The notes under the pieces are model-generated. The model was given only the letters and a program-made list of their open reading frames with translations. It had not been told where the DNA came from and did not search any database. The position numbers were made by a program, and so were the translations under genes. Of a stretch of DNA of 64,000 nt, positions 46,835 to 56,216 are shown piece after piece. Position 1 is the stretch's first letter, and each line of letters begins with the position of its first letter. Source of the DNA: Alloprevotella sp. (GTDB lineage Bacteria; Bacteroidota; Bacteroidia; Bacteroidales; Bacteroidaceae); NCBI GenBank assembly GCA_017471505.1, contig JAFUTC010000006.1, positions 62,001 to 126,000 on the forward strand, written 5' to 3'.

Positions 46835-48199
46835 CTACTTGGTTGATTTCATAAAGTCGGTGAGTTGGTCGACGGCGATGGTCTGCTGCTGGCCCGTGGC
46901 CATGTTCTTCAGCGTTATTTGGCCGGCTTGCATCTCGTCGGCACCCATCAATGCCACATAGGGAACGCCACGCAAGTTGGCGTAGGCCATCTGCTTCTTC
47001 ATCTTGACGGCATCGGGGAATAGTTCGCAGCCAATTCCCTCTGCGCGGAGCGTGCGGGCAAGGCGCAGACAAGCCTGTGCCTCGGCGGCGCCGAAGTTGA
47101 GGAATAGGAGACGGATGTCGTCGACGGTCGCATCGGGGAACAAGTCAAGTTGCTGGAGTACGTCGTAGATGCGGTCGGCGCCGAAACTTATGCCCACGCC
47201 CGAAAGGCCGGGCATGCCGAAAATGCCGGTAAGGTTGTCGTAGCGTCCGCCCCCACTGATGGAGCCAATCTCTACGTCGCGGGCCTTCACCTCAAAGATG
47301 CAGCCCGTATAGTAGTTCAAGCCACGTGCCAGCGTAAGGTCAAAAACCACTTCGTTCTTCAGGTCGGGCAGCAGGCTAAGCACTTCCTCCACCTCGTCAA
47401 TGCCACAGATTCCAATCTCGCTGCCTTCCAGGAACTGGCGCATGGTGCGTAGTTTTTCCTCGTTGCTGCCGGACAGGGTGATGATGGGCTGCAGCCGTGC
47501 CACACACTCTTCGGACAGGCCAACCGACAAAAGCGCCTGGTTGACGCCCTCGAGGCCAATCTTGTCTAACTTGTCGATGCACACGGTTATGTCGACAATC
47601 TGCTCCTGGGCACCTATCACCTCGGCAATGCCTGCGAGAATCTTGCGGTTGTTGAGATGTATGCCGACACGAATATTCAGCCGGCCGAAGACCTCGTCGA
47701 GTATCTCGGTAAGTTCGACCTCGTTGAGCAGAGAAGTAGAGCCCACGATGTCGGCATCGCACTGATAGAATTCGCGATAGCGGCCTTTCTGCGGCCTATC
47801 GGCACGCCAGACGGGCTGAATCTGGTAGCGCTTGAAAGGCAACTGCAATTCGTCGCGATGCTGGACCACGTAGCGCGCAAAAGGCACCGTCAGGTCGTAG
47901 CGAAGACCTTTTTCGCAGATGCGAGCAGCCAGCCGGGCCGGATGCCTTTCCTGCCAGTCGGCTTCAGGCACCTTCACGGCAAAATCGCCACTGTTCAAAA
48001 TTTTGAAAAGCAGTTTGTCGCCCTCTTCTCCGTATTTTCCCATCAGCGTAGAGAGGTTTTCCATGGCAGGAGTTTCTATCTGGCGAAAACCATGCATGGA
48101 ATAGACGGAGCGGATCGTGTTGAAAATATAGTTGCGGCGTTGCATCTCCACGGGGGAGAAGTCTCTAGTTCCCTTTGGTATGGCGGGTTTTGTGGACAT
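46835..48199 (-). CDS. hisS: Histidyl-tRNA synthetase
   Basis: The 454-residue class II synthetase has [19 protein letters not shown] at the N-terminus, motif 2 [29 protein letters not shown] near residue 120, the His-binding segment [15 protein letters not shown] near residue 284 and motif 3 [15 protein letters not shown]-terminal anticodon-binding domain of about 95 residues ends the protein. A -7 element CAAAATTA (TAATTTTG on the minus strand) at 48253-48260 predicts a leader of about 47 bases. Confidence 0.96.
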   Translation of the reverse strand: MSTKPAIPKGTRDFSPVEMQRRNYIFNTIRSVYSMHGFRQIETPAMENLSTLMGKYGEEGDKLLFKILNSGDFAVKVPEADWQERHPARLAARICEKGLRYDLTVPFARYVVQHRDELQLPFKRYQIQPVWRADRPQKGRYREFYQCDADIVGSTSLLNEVELTEILDEVFGRLNIRVGIHLNNRKILAGIAEVIGAQEQIVDITVCIDKLDKIGLEGVNQALLSVGLSEECVARLQPIITLSGSNEEKLRTMRQFLEGSEIGICGIDEVEEVLSLLPDLKNEVVFDLTLARGLNYYTGCIFEVKARDVEIGSISGGGRYDNLTGIFGMPGLSGVGISFGADRIYDVLQQLDLFPDATVDDIRLLFLNFGAAEAQACLRLARTLRAEGIGCELFPDAVKMKKQMAYANLRGVPYVALMGADEMQAGQITLKNMATGQQQTIAVDQLTDFMKSTK

Positions 48200-48252
48200 A
48201 GATTCTTTTTGTTTGAAAGTCCGTTTGGACAGAAGACAAATTGGGTCAGTTG

Positions 48253-48260
48253 CAAAATTA
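48253..48260 (-). promoter_or_regulatory. -7 element of hisS
   Basis: The minus strand reads TAATTTTG, an exact TAnnTTTG match; -33 is not clear. Confidence 0.5.
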
Positions 48261-48414
48261 CATAAAGAAACGGGAAATTTCGTCCCGCGTTCGCCGATTT
48301 TCCATTATACAAACAATCGAACAATCCGGGGCACAAACTGGCAAAATAATATCACACTCTTTTCTCCGGCAAAAAACGACGATACTATCCTATTTTTTTT
48401 ACCGAAGAAAACAC

Positions 48415-48443
48415 TTTTTTACAAAATATAATCACTAATTTTG
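48415..48443 (+). promoter_or_regulatory. Promoter of the fimbrillin-nuclease gene
   Basis: A T run at 48415-48420 in -33 position and TAATTTTG at 48436-48443 fit the Bacteroidetes promoter; the leader is about 27 bases. Confidence 0.6.
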
Positions 48444-48474
48444 AACACTTTTATACCAATACACACACGGCATA

Positions 48475-50097
48475 ATGGCATCTGTTCGAAACCTTAAATC
48501 GCGCATCTGTTTCATTACGAAGCAGGTCTGTGTCACTATTGTATTATTTTCCTCTCTTACCCTAATCTCCGCGTGCGGCTCTGAAAGCGACATTTCTACA
48601 GATGCTGCACGCGTTGCGTTTAAGGCAACAATTAGCCAGAACGGAGTTGTGACTTCGTGGGAACCGGGCAACCAGATAGGCGTCTATATGACCCCGGCCG
48701 GAAAAGGCGTTTCCAATGCATACAATAGTGCGCGCAACTTGTGCTTTACGACGGCTTCGTCGCTTGGTCAGTTCAGCAGCGACACCCCCTTGACCTATCC
48801 CGCCGACGAAAGTGCCGTCGATTTCATCGCATACTATCCCTATCAGGCAAACCTATCGGGAACGACCGTGCCCATAGACATCTCGGACCAGGCACAGGCT
48901 CGCCAAATCGACCTATTATACTCCAACAACCTGCAAGGTCGCGGCGCCACGGTAAGTGCCCCGACCCTGAACTTTAAGCACGTCTTGTCGGAAGTTACCA
49001 TAAACATTTCGTCAACGGCAGGCGCCAACCTGTCCACCGCACAGGCCAGCCTGACCGGAGTACCCGTCAAGGGAACGCTCGACCTGACTGACGGTTCCGT
49101 AACCGTAGGTTCCGAAACCGCCGACATACCCTTGGTTCTGTCGGAAGGCACTACGGCCCGCACGGCAAAGGTGCTGCTGTTGCCGCAACAGGGCGCCGCA
49201 CTGAAACTTCACTTGGAACTGGAAGGCCGCGAGCCTATTGACTATCTTTTCACGTCCAGCGCCACGCTCCGACAGGACAACAACCTGCAATATAACTTCA
49301 ATCTCGGCAGTAGTTCCGGCGGTGGCGGAGGAGCAGGCAACACTACCGTGGGCGGATACTTGGAACTGCCTGCGATACCCGCTTCCCAACTTGCACAAAG
49401 CAACATCAAGTACATTACCCACTCCTTCTCGTACAACAGTAAGACTTACCGGTCGTACGAAATGCTCTACGACACCAATTTGAAGATGGCGTACTGGGTT
49501 GCCTACCCGCTCTGCAAATTCTACACAAACGGTTCGACAGGCCGCACGGACGCATGGAACTACGACCCCGCGCTGAACTACGGCGAGCAAGCCAATCTGA
49601 GCAGAGGCATAAGCGGTTACGACCGCGGGCACCAGATTCCAAGCGCCGACCGCCAAGTTTGCTACGAAGCCAACGCACAAACCTTCTACTACACCAATAT
49701 GACGCCACAGTTGGGCGCCGGCCTGAACCAAAGCATCTGGGCCGATTTGGAAACCGCCGTTCGTGGCTGGTCGTCCAATAAAGACACACTCTACGTGGTC
49801 ACGGGCGCCATGCCGACGTCTCCCTCCAACACGAGCATAACCTATGCCCGCGACCGCAGCGGACAGAACATCTGCGTGCCCAAATACTACTTTAAGGCCC
49901 TTTGCTACTTGAACCGCTCAACGGGCGTGGCCTATACCATCGCATTCAAGTTGGACCACAAGAATTACAGCAGTAGCGACAGCTTCCGAAACTACGCCAT
50001 CTCGGTAAAAGAATTGGAGGAACTAACCGGCTTTACCTTCTTCCCGACAATCGACGCACAATATAAAAACAGTTATACCTTGTCGTTCTGGAACTAA
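48475..50097 (+). CDS. Lipoprotein fusing a fimbrillin-like domain to a DNA/RNA non-specific endonuclease
   Basis: The 540-residue protein starts at ATG 48475. The signal ends with lipobox LISAC, so it should be lipidated and probably surface-exposed. Residues ~40-275 are fimbrillin-like (VDFIAYYPYQ, AQARQIDLLYSNN, LNFKHVLSEVTINI), close to the next gene product. A Ser/Gly linker (SSSGGGGGAGN) at ~280-292 leads to a NUC (PF01223) nuclease with the catalytic motif YDRGHQIPSADR near residue 383 and the metal-ligand motif YYTNMTPQ near residue 403. It should cut extracellular DNA and RNA. This tethered architecture is unusual and opens a five-gene plus-strand locus with a TonB receptor and another nuclease. 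Confidence 0.9.
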   Translation: MASVRNLKSRICFITKQVCVTIVLFSSLTLISACGSESDISTDAARVAFKATISQNGVVTSWEPGNQIGVYMTPAGKGVSNAYNSARNLCFTTASSLGQFSSDTPLTYPADESAVDFIAYYPYQANLSGTTVPIDISDQAQARQIDLLYSNNLQGRGATVSAPTLNFKHVLSEVTINISSTAGANLSTAQASLTGVPVKGTLDLTDGSVTVGSETADIPLVLSEGTTARTAKVLLLPQQGAALKLHLELEGREPIDYLFTSSATLRQDNNLQYNFNLGSSSGGGGGAGNTTVGGYLELPAIPASQLAQSNIKYITHSFSYNSKTYRSYEMLYDTNLKMAYWVAYPLCKFYTNGSTGRTDAWNYDPALNYGEQANLSRGISGYDRGHQIPSADRQVCYEANAQTFYYTNMTPQLGAGLNQSIWADLETAVRGWSSNKDTLYVVTGAMPTSPSNTSITYARDRSGQNICVPKYYFKALCYLNRSTGVAYTIAFKLDHKNYSSSDSFRNYAISVKELEELTGFTFFPTIDAQYKNSYTLSFWN

Positions 50098-50166
50098 ACT
50101 CCGTCAGACGAATTTACAATACAACAAATTCATAATAATAACTTTAATAAATTTAACCTACACGCA

Positions 50167-51588
50167 ATGAACATCAGAAAGCTTCTCCTTGCAGCTGGCA
50201 TTGTCGCTATGGCAACTACCTCCTGCACAAGCCTCGACGACCATAGCGACTATGGCTACGGCATAGAGCCGTCCATCTCTGGTTACGGGGCAGGCACCAC
50301 TTGGAGCGGCAACGAGCAGTTGGGAATCTTTGTAGTTCCCTCCGGAGCAGACCTCTCCGCTGCCACGTCTATCAACCGCCACTACCAGAGTGATGCGAAC
50401 GGAAACTTCACCGCCGTAAGCGACGCTGAAGCTATCCACTATCCGGCAAGCGGGGCAACCGTTGACTTTATTGCCTACCTGCCGTATCAGGAAACCGCCG
50501 ACGGCGGCACTTACTCTGTGGACGTCACCGACCAGACGGACCCGGCAGCCATTGACCTACTCTATGCAAAAAATGCAAAGGACAAGAGCGGTCTTGACCC
50601 CAAGGTGCGCCTCGGCTTCACCCACCAGTTGGCCAACGTTGTAGTTGCCATTGTCAACGACCCAAGCATCACGTCTACTGCAGGCCTGCAAGTTACGCTG
50701 GGCGGTACTCCGGCCACGGCTGTCTTTGACCTGGCCACCCGCAAGTTTACGCAAACCGGCCGCGCCACTGAGCTGGACATGCAAGTGGATGATTCTGGCA
50801 TTAACTATAGCTGCATTGCCATTCCTGCAGAACCGGGCAACGGCACGACAAGTTTCTCCGCTACCTCGGTTCGCTCGCTTACGCTGACCGACGGATATAT
50901 CAATCTGGCTCTTGACGGCATGGACGCATATGTAGATTTGGCCGACGTGACCATCCAGTCGGGCAAGCGCGTCATTCTTCCCATCCTTTTGGCTACCGAT
51001 GGTTCTACGCTGAGCGCAACCCTTGGCAAGGTGATCGATGGTGACTGGAGCGGCGAGGTTTCTACCGACATCGAATACGAATTTGACGACCCCGAACCTC
51101 AAGAGTTAGAGTTTTTCTACGAGACCATGGGCGCCGACAAGGGTGAGAAAGTCTCCAGCAACACTGCCATAAGCGCATTTACCGGCTGGGACAACCCGAA
51201 CCTTACCTTCACGAATGTAAGCGGCGGCAAGAACCTGACGGTTCGCTGCCCGAACAGCATCGGCTTCAACAGCATCTGGTTCCCGGCTGGCGCGAACGAC
51301 TTCTCGATCAGCGGCTTTGACGTTACCGGCTACAAGACCTTCAAGGTACAGTATCAGGTAGCTTGCAACGGCACGGGTCAGGATATTCAGACCATGCATG
51401 TGGCTTTGAATGGCGTAGAAGGCGTTGCCGAGAGTTTCGTGTTTACTGCAACGAACACCTTTGCCGATGCCGAATGTGAAATTGATGCTTCCGAAATCTC
51501 CGGAGCAGGCGAACTTCACTTCACAACCGACGCTGCCAACACGAAAGGTCTGCGTCTGGCACGCATCCGCCTTACCGGCTACAAATAG
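50167..51588 (+). CDS. Fimbrillin-like lipoprotein with C-terminal beta-sandwich
   Basis: The 473-residue protein has signal MNIRKLLLAAGIVAMATTSC (lipobox TTSC). Residues ~25-310 are fimbrillin-like and paralogous to the preceding protein: VDFIAYLPYQ, DPAAIDLLYAKN and LGFTHQLANVVVAI align segment by segment. Residues ~320-473 form a separate domain (ELEFFYETMG, GGKNLTVRCPNS, LRLARIRLTGYK) resembling a jelly-roll, ligand-binding beta-sandwich. No enzyme motif is seen. It could be a surface binding subunit for the system; a fimbrial subunit role is less likely because no Mfa/Fim chaperone-like genes are present. The TonB receptor starts 38 bases later. Confidence 0.75.
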   Translation: MNIRKLLLAAGIVAMATTSCTSLDDHSDYGYGIEPSISGYGAGTTWSGNEQLGIFVVPSGADLSAATSINRHYQSDANGNFTAVSDAEAIHYPASGATVDFIAYLPYQETADGGTYSVDVTDQTDPAAIDLLYAKNAKDKSGLDPKVRLGFTHQLANVVVAIVNDPSITSTAGLQVTLGGTPATAVFDLATRKFTQTGRATELDMQVDDSGINYSCIAIPAEPGNGTTSFSATSVRSLTLTDGYINLALDGMDAYVDLADVTIQSGKRVILPILLATDGSTLSATLGKVIDGDWSGEVSTDIEYEFDDPEPQELEFFYETMGADKGEKVSSNTAISAFTGWDNPNLTFTNVSGGKNLTVRCPNSIGFNSIWFPAGANDFSISGFDVTGYKTFKVQYQVACNGTGQDIQTMHVALNGVEGVAESFVFTATNTFADAECEIDASEISGAGELHFTTDAANTKGLRLARIRLTGYK

Positions 51589-51626
51589 AGAACACTCCTT
51601 TGTATATAAAATATAAGACAAACAAT

Positions 51627-54176
51627 ATGATCAAAAGAACCATTCTCATCGGCGCCCTTCTTCCGGTTTTTGCCATGGCTCAAACTCCGAAGGAAAACGC
51701 TGATTCGGCCATAGTGGACGACCTTTCACTCGTGGGCGTTATTGACGCATCGATACTTGATGCTGACGGAGAAGACGGCTCCAATGATGCATCTCAGGAC
51801 ATCAATACTTCGGTGCTGGTGTCGCATGATGTTTTCTTGAACAATGCGAGCTATCAACTGTCTCCCATGCGTTTCCGCGCACGTGGCTATAAAAACACGT
51901 TCGAAGAAACCTACATTAACGGCATGCCATTCAACGACCAGTTGCGCGGCGTATTCAACTATGCTTCCATCGGCGCCATGAACAATCTTACCCGTTCGGG
52001 CGACCAGGCATACTATTCCCAGCCGGGCGTATTCTCCTTCGGTTCGCTCGGAGGAGCCAACAATATCCTGATGCGTGCGGGCGACTATTCCCGCGGAGGA
52101 CAGGCAACGCTGTCTTACACAAACCGCACATACTATTTGCGTGGCATGCTGACGCTCTCCACCGGTCTGACGAAGAACGGATGGGCAGTAACTGCGCTGC
52201 TGGGCGGTCGCTACAGCCACGAAGGCAATGTGGACGGCACATTCTACCGCAACATGTCCTACACCCTCTTGGTTGAGAAGCAGTTCCGCGGTGGTCGTCA
52301 CAGACTGAACTTTGTAACCTTCGGCTCTCCCGTGGTTCGCGGACAGCAAGGTACTGCAACCCTTCAGGAAGTGTATGACCTGACCGGCAACAACCTGTAC
52401 AGCAACGCCTGGGGTTACCAGAACGGCAAGAAGCGCAACGCCAAAGTGGTCAAGGCCATAGACCCGACCGCCGTGCTGTCGTATGAAGGCAAGCTCAACG
52501 ACCGCCTGACGCTCAACGCCGGTGCCTCTTTCCACTTCGGCAAATACGGAAACACGGCCCTCAACTGGTTTGACGGCGCAGACCCCCGTCCCGACTACTA
52601 TCGCTATATGCCTTCCTACTTCTATGCCAATGGCAACGACGTAGTGGGCGATTATTATCGCGATTTGTGGATGAACGGCGACCCGTCCTTTACTCAAATC
52701 AACTGGGACAACATGATTTTTGCCAACCAGAAAGCAGTTGCCGAAGGAAACGGCGCTGCCATCTACATGGTTGAGGAACGTCGCAGCGATTTGTACGAGA
52801 CCACGCTCAACGCCACCCTTAATGCCGAGTTGAACAAGCACAATCACCTCACGTTCGGACTACTTGGCCGCAACACCGTCAGTCATCAGTTCAAAAAGGT
52901 AGACGACCTGCTCGGAGCACAGTATGTGCTTGACATCGACAAGTATTCCGACACCGACTTCCCCGGCGACGAGAGCGCACGTCAGAAAGACCTGAACCGC
53001 CCCAACCGTCGCGTCTACGAAGGCGGTATCTTCGACTACCAGTTCAAACTCCATGTAAACTCGCTTCGCGGTTGGATTAACAACAACTGGCGTCGCGGAC
53101 ACTGGGAGGCCTACTACGGTCTTCAGGTGACCTATACCGATTTCTTCCGCGACGGTAAGATGCGCAACGGCCATCATCCCGACAATTCGTTCGGCGTAGG
53201 AAAGCGCCACCACTTCACCGACACGATGCTGAAGGGCGGACTTACCTACAAAATCAACGGTCGCCACATGTTCACGGCCAACGTTGCCTACGGTTCAATT
53301 GCTCCGCTGGTGAACGACGCCTACATTTCGCCGCGCTACAACGACGAGACTCCTGACAACCTGAAGAGCAGCCGCCTGTTCCACATTGACGCCAACTACA
53401 TCTTCTCTACTCCGAAGATACAGGGCCGCGTAAGCGTGTTCAACACCAACTTCTACGACCTGACCGAGCGTTCGACCTACTACTACGACGGTGTGACGAT
53501 GGTCAACCAGGTACTCACCGGCGTGCGCAAGATTCACCGCGGCGTAGAACTGGCTGCATCCTACAAGATTGACAATCACTGGACCGTAAACTTCGCAGGT
53601 ACCGTGGCACAGTACTACTATGCCAACAACCCCGAAGGTCAGTTCTCCACCGACAACGGCCAGAACCTTGAAGACTTCTCCGTGGCACCCAAAGAGAAGG
53701 TATATATGAAGAATGTATACGTGGGCGGCACTCCGCAGATTGCCGGAACACTCGGCGTACGCTACTTCATCAAGTACTGGTTCCTTGGCGCAAGCGTAAA
53801 TGCCTTTGGTCGCAACTTCATCGAAGCCAGTCCGGCTCGCCGCATCTCTTCCCGCTATGCAGGCAACAGCGAAGCCGGCACGCCTGCCGTTACTCCCTAC
53901 AACGAATACTATGACGCCTATCGTCAGTTCACTCACCAGGAAATGTTCGACGGCGGCTACACCATCGACCTCTCTATCGGTAAGATGTTCTACATTGGCC
54001 GCAAGCAGTCCATCAACGTAAACCTCTCGTTCAACAATATCACCAACAAGCGCGATATCAAGACCGGCGGCTACGAACAGGGTCGTATCAATCTGGAGAA
54101 ACCCGGACTCTTTGCCAATAAGTATTACTACATGCAGGGCTTCAACTGCTTCCTGAACGTAAGTTACAAGTTCTAA
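51627..54176 (+). CDS. TonB-dependent receptor of the nuclease locus
   Basis: The 849-residue protein is counted from ATG 51627, giving signal MIKRTILIGALLPVFAMAQ. There is no CarboxypepD-regulatory domain and no SusD partner. A plug domain (MRFRARGYKNTFEETYINGMPFND, GSLGGANNILMRAGDYSRGGQ) is followed by a large barrel ending NCFLNVSYKF with the terminal Phe. Aromatic-rich strands alternate throughout. The context (two exported nucleases and two lipoproteins) suggests it imports a nucleic-acid breakdown product, for example oligonucleotides or nucleosides; this is inferred. Codon choice differs from upstream housekeeping genes (more pyrimidine-ending codons), compatible with strong expression. 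Confidence 0.88.
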   Translation: MIKRTILIGALLPVFAMAQTPKENADSAIVDDLSLVGVIDASILDADGEDGSNDASQDINTSVLVSHDVFLNNASYQLSPMRFRARGYKNTFEETYINGMPFNDQLRGVFNYASIGAMNNLTRSGDQAYYSQPGVFSFGSLGGANNILMRAGDYSRGGQATLSYTNRTYYLRGMLTLSTGLTKNGWAVTALLGGRYSHEGNVDGTFYRNMSYTLLVEKQFRGGRHRLNFVTFGSPVVRGQQGTATLQEVYDLTGNNLYSNAWGYQNGKKRNAKVVKAIDPTAVLSYEGKLNDRLTLNAGASFHFGKYGNTALNWFDGADPRPDYYRYMPSYFYANGNDVVGDYYRDLWMNGDPSFTQINWDNMIFANQKAVAEGNGAAIYMVEERRSDLYETTLNATLNAELNKHNHLTFGLLGRNTVSHQFKKVDDLLGAQYVLDIDKYSDTDFPGDESARQKDLNRPNRRVYEGGIFDYQFKLHVNSLRGWINNNWRRGHWEAYYGLQVTYTDFFRDGKMRNGHHPDNSFGVGKRHHFTDTMLKGGLTYKINGRHMFTANVAYGSIAPLVNDAYISPRYNDETPDNLKSSRLFHIDANYIFSTPKIQGRVSVFNTNFYDLTERSTYYYDGVTMVNQVLTGVRKIHRGVELAASYKIDNHWTVNFAGTVAQYYYANNPEGQFSTDNGQNLEDFSVAPKEKVYMKNVYVGGTPQIAGTLGVRYFIKYWFLGASVNAFGRNFIEASPARRISSRYAGNSEAGTPAVTPYNEYYDAYRQFTHQEMFDGGYTIDLSIGKMFYIGRKQSINVNLSFNNITNKRDIKTGGYEQGRINLEKPGLFANKYYYMQGFNCFLNVSYKF

Positions 54177-54241
54177 TAAACCAATTGGCATCTACCGCCA
54201 TCCAAAAGAAACAAAATAAAAAACATATAAAAACAATCACC

Positions 54242-56077
54242 ATGAAACTTATCAGCAAACTGCTATGCCTTTCGGCACTTCTGTTGGGTGTTGCTTCTTG
54301 CGACAAGGATTACGAACTTCCGCCTCTCAACGAGCCCATCTTCGTATTGCCCGATGGCGCATCCACCATCACCATTAGCGAAATCCGCGCCAACTATGCG
54401 AACGCTACATCTGCCACTGCCCTCACCATCGAGGACGACCTCTATCTGAAAGCCACCGTTGTGGGCGACGACCGCTCCGGCAACCTCTTCAAGTCCATCA
54501 TATTGCAGGACGAGACCGGCGGCATCTCCATGGGTATTGACCAAAGCAACTACTACACGGACTATCCGGTCGGACAGGAAGTATATGTAGAACTGAAGGG
54601 TCTCTGCGTATCCGTTTACGGACAAGAGCAGCAACTCGGCCATCCCGACGGCTATCTCTACCGCACGCCCTATGAAATCTTCAAGCAGAAGGTTCACAAG
54701 AACGGCTTTGCAAAGCCCCAGTCTGTAGAAGAAGAAGTTATCGAAAGTTTTTCCGACTTCTCCTCGAAGGCCGACAAGGTGAAATACACGCTCGTACGCC
54801 TTGAGAACGTACACTTCGAACAAGGCGGCCAGGCCACCTATGCCGAACCCGACGCCACCACGACTCGCGTCCTCAAGGATGCCAACGACAACTCGCTCGA
54901 CGTTCGCACCAGCAACTATGCCGACTTTGCCGCCAAGCAACTGCCCACGGGCGTAGGCACGGTAGTCGGCATCCTCGGCTGCTACAACGGCACCTGGCAG
55001 CTTACCATCCGCACCATTGACGACGTCTATGGCTTCGACGAGCAAAGCAGCGGCGAAGACACCGACGACCAGGACGGCGAAATCAAGACCCTTCCCTACA
55101 CCGAGAGTTTCTCCGCTTCTCTTGGCGACTTCACTATTGACAACAAGATGCTGCCCGCCGGCATCAACTACGTATGGGCATACGACAGCCGCTTTGGCGC
55201 TAAGGCAACGGGCTATGTCAGTGGCAACCGCTACACTGTTGAATCTTGGCTCGTATCTCCGATTATCGACCTTGGAAACGCCGAGCATCCCGCTCTGAAA
55301 TTCAAGCATGCAGGCAACTACTTCAACGGTACCGAAGCAATCGACTGCACCGTGATGGTAATCACCGCCGACGGCGCTACCCACGCTCTTCGCATTCCTC
55401 AATACTCCGAGGCATTCGCTTGGGTTGACGCAGCCTTCGCTCTGTCCGAGTTCAAGGGTCAGCAGATTCAGATTGCCTTCATCTACAAGAGCTCTCCCAA
55501 TTCCGCAGGCACTTGGGAAATCAAAGACTTCGAGGTATCCGACGACGCCAGCGTAGGCGGTGGCACCACCGACCCCACGCCCGACCAGCCGGGAACAGGT
55601 CTCTCGCTGCCATACGAAGAAACCTTTGCCACGAGCATCGGTCAGTTCACCATCGACGACAAGAACATCGACGGCCTGAGCTATGTTTGGAACCACGACA
55701 GCAAGAACAAGTACATGAAGGCTTCGGCATTCGTAAGCAGCGTGAACCACGCCACCGAGTCTTGGCTTGTTTCGCCCGCCATCACCATTCCCAGCAGCAC
55801 GGCCGGCACCGTTCCTCCCCAGCTCTCCTATGAGCAGTGTGGCCGTTTCTTTGCCAATCTTGAGGCGCAGAACGCAACCATCGCCATCAAGGGTGCCAAC
55901 GGTCAGTGGAAGACCTTTGCCAGCGACCTGAGCGCCTCTGGTACCTCCTGGACCTGGGCTAGCAAGACGCTGAGCCTCGAAGAATTCGCCGGACAGACCA
56001 TTCAGATTGCCTTCGTGTATAAGAGCACCACTTCGGCTGCCGGCACTTGGGAAATCAGAAACCTGGTGGTTAGATAG
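54242..56077 (+). CDS. DUF5689 lipoprotein with two repeated C-terminal domains
   Basis: The 611-residue lipoprotein starts at ATG 54242 (MKLISKLLCLSALLLGVASC, lipobox VASC). Residues ~35-275 match the DUF5689 type: TITISEIRANY, an OB-fold-like core with LYLKATVVGDDRSGNLFKS and VGQEVYVELKGL. Two choice-of-anchor-J-like repeats follow at ~283-440 and ~453-611: LPYTESFSASLGDFTIDNK / LPYEETFATSIGQFTIDDK, ESWLVSPII / ESWLVSPAI, GTWEIKDFEV / GTWEIRNLVV. DUF5689 proteins often neighbour TonB receptors and EEP nucleases in Bacteroidetes. A substrate-capturing surface role is likely but unproven. A hairpin follows the stop. Confidence 0.82.
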   Translation: MKLISKLLCLSALLLGVASCDKDYELPPLNEPIFVLPDGASTITISEIRANYANATSATALTIEDDLYLKATVVGDDRSGNLFKSIILQDETGGISMGIDQSNYYTDYPVGQEVYVELKGLCVSVYGQEQQLGHPDGYLYRTPYEIFKQKVHKNGFAKPQSVEEEVIESFSDFSSKADKVKYTLVRLENVHFEQGGQATYAEPDATTTRVLKDANDNSLDVRTSNYADFAAKQLPTGVGTVVGILGCYNGTWQLTIRTIDDVYGFDEQSSGEDTDDQDGEIKTLPYTESFSASLGDFTIDNKMLPAGINYVWAYDSRFGAKATGYVSGNRYTVESWLVSPIIDLGNAEHPALKFKHAGNYFNGTEAIDCTVMVITADGATHALRIPQYSEAFAWVDAAFALSEFKGQQIQIAFIYKSSPNSAGTWEIKDFEVSDDASVGGGTTDPTPDQPGTGLSLPYEETFATSIGQFTIDDKNIDGLSYVWNHDSKNKYMKASAFVSSVNHATESWLVSPAITIPSSTAGTVPPQLSYEQCGRFFANLEAQNATIAIKGANGQWKTFASDLSASGTSWTWASKTLSLEEFAGQTIQIAFVYKSTTSAAGTWEIRNLVVR

Positions 56078-56111
56078 CCTTCACACGTCCGATTTCTAAA
56101 ATCCAACAAAC

Positions 56112-56165
56112 AAGCACTCCGATTCTCCCTCATGGCCTTCCGGCTCTCGGAGCGTCGGAGTGCTT
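56112..56165 (+). terminator. Hairpin between the DUF5689 and EEP genes
   Basis: AAGCACTCCGA (56112-56122) pairs perfectly with TCGGAGTGCTT (56155-56165), followed by TCGTTTT. It may terminate partly; no separate promoter for the EEP gene is obvious. Confidence 0.6.
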
Positions 56166-56216
56166 TCGTTTTCCACGAGGCCTACGGGCCTATCTATCCA
56201 AACCCACTCATCAACT

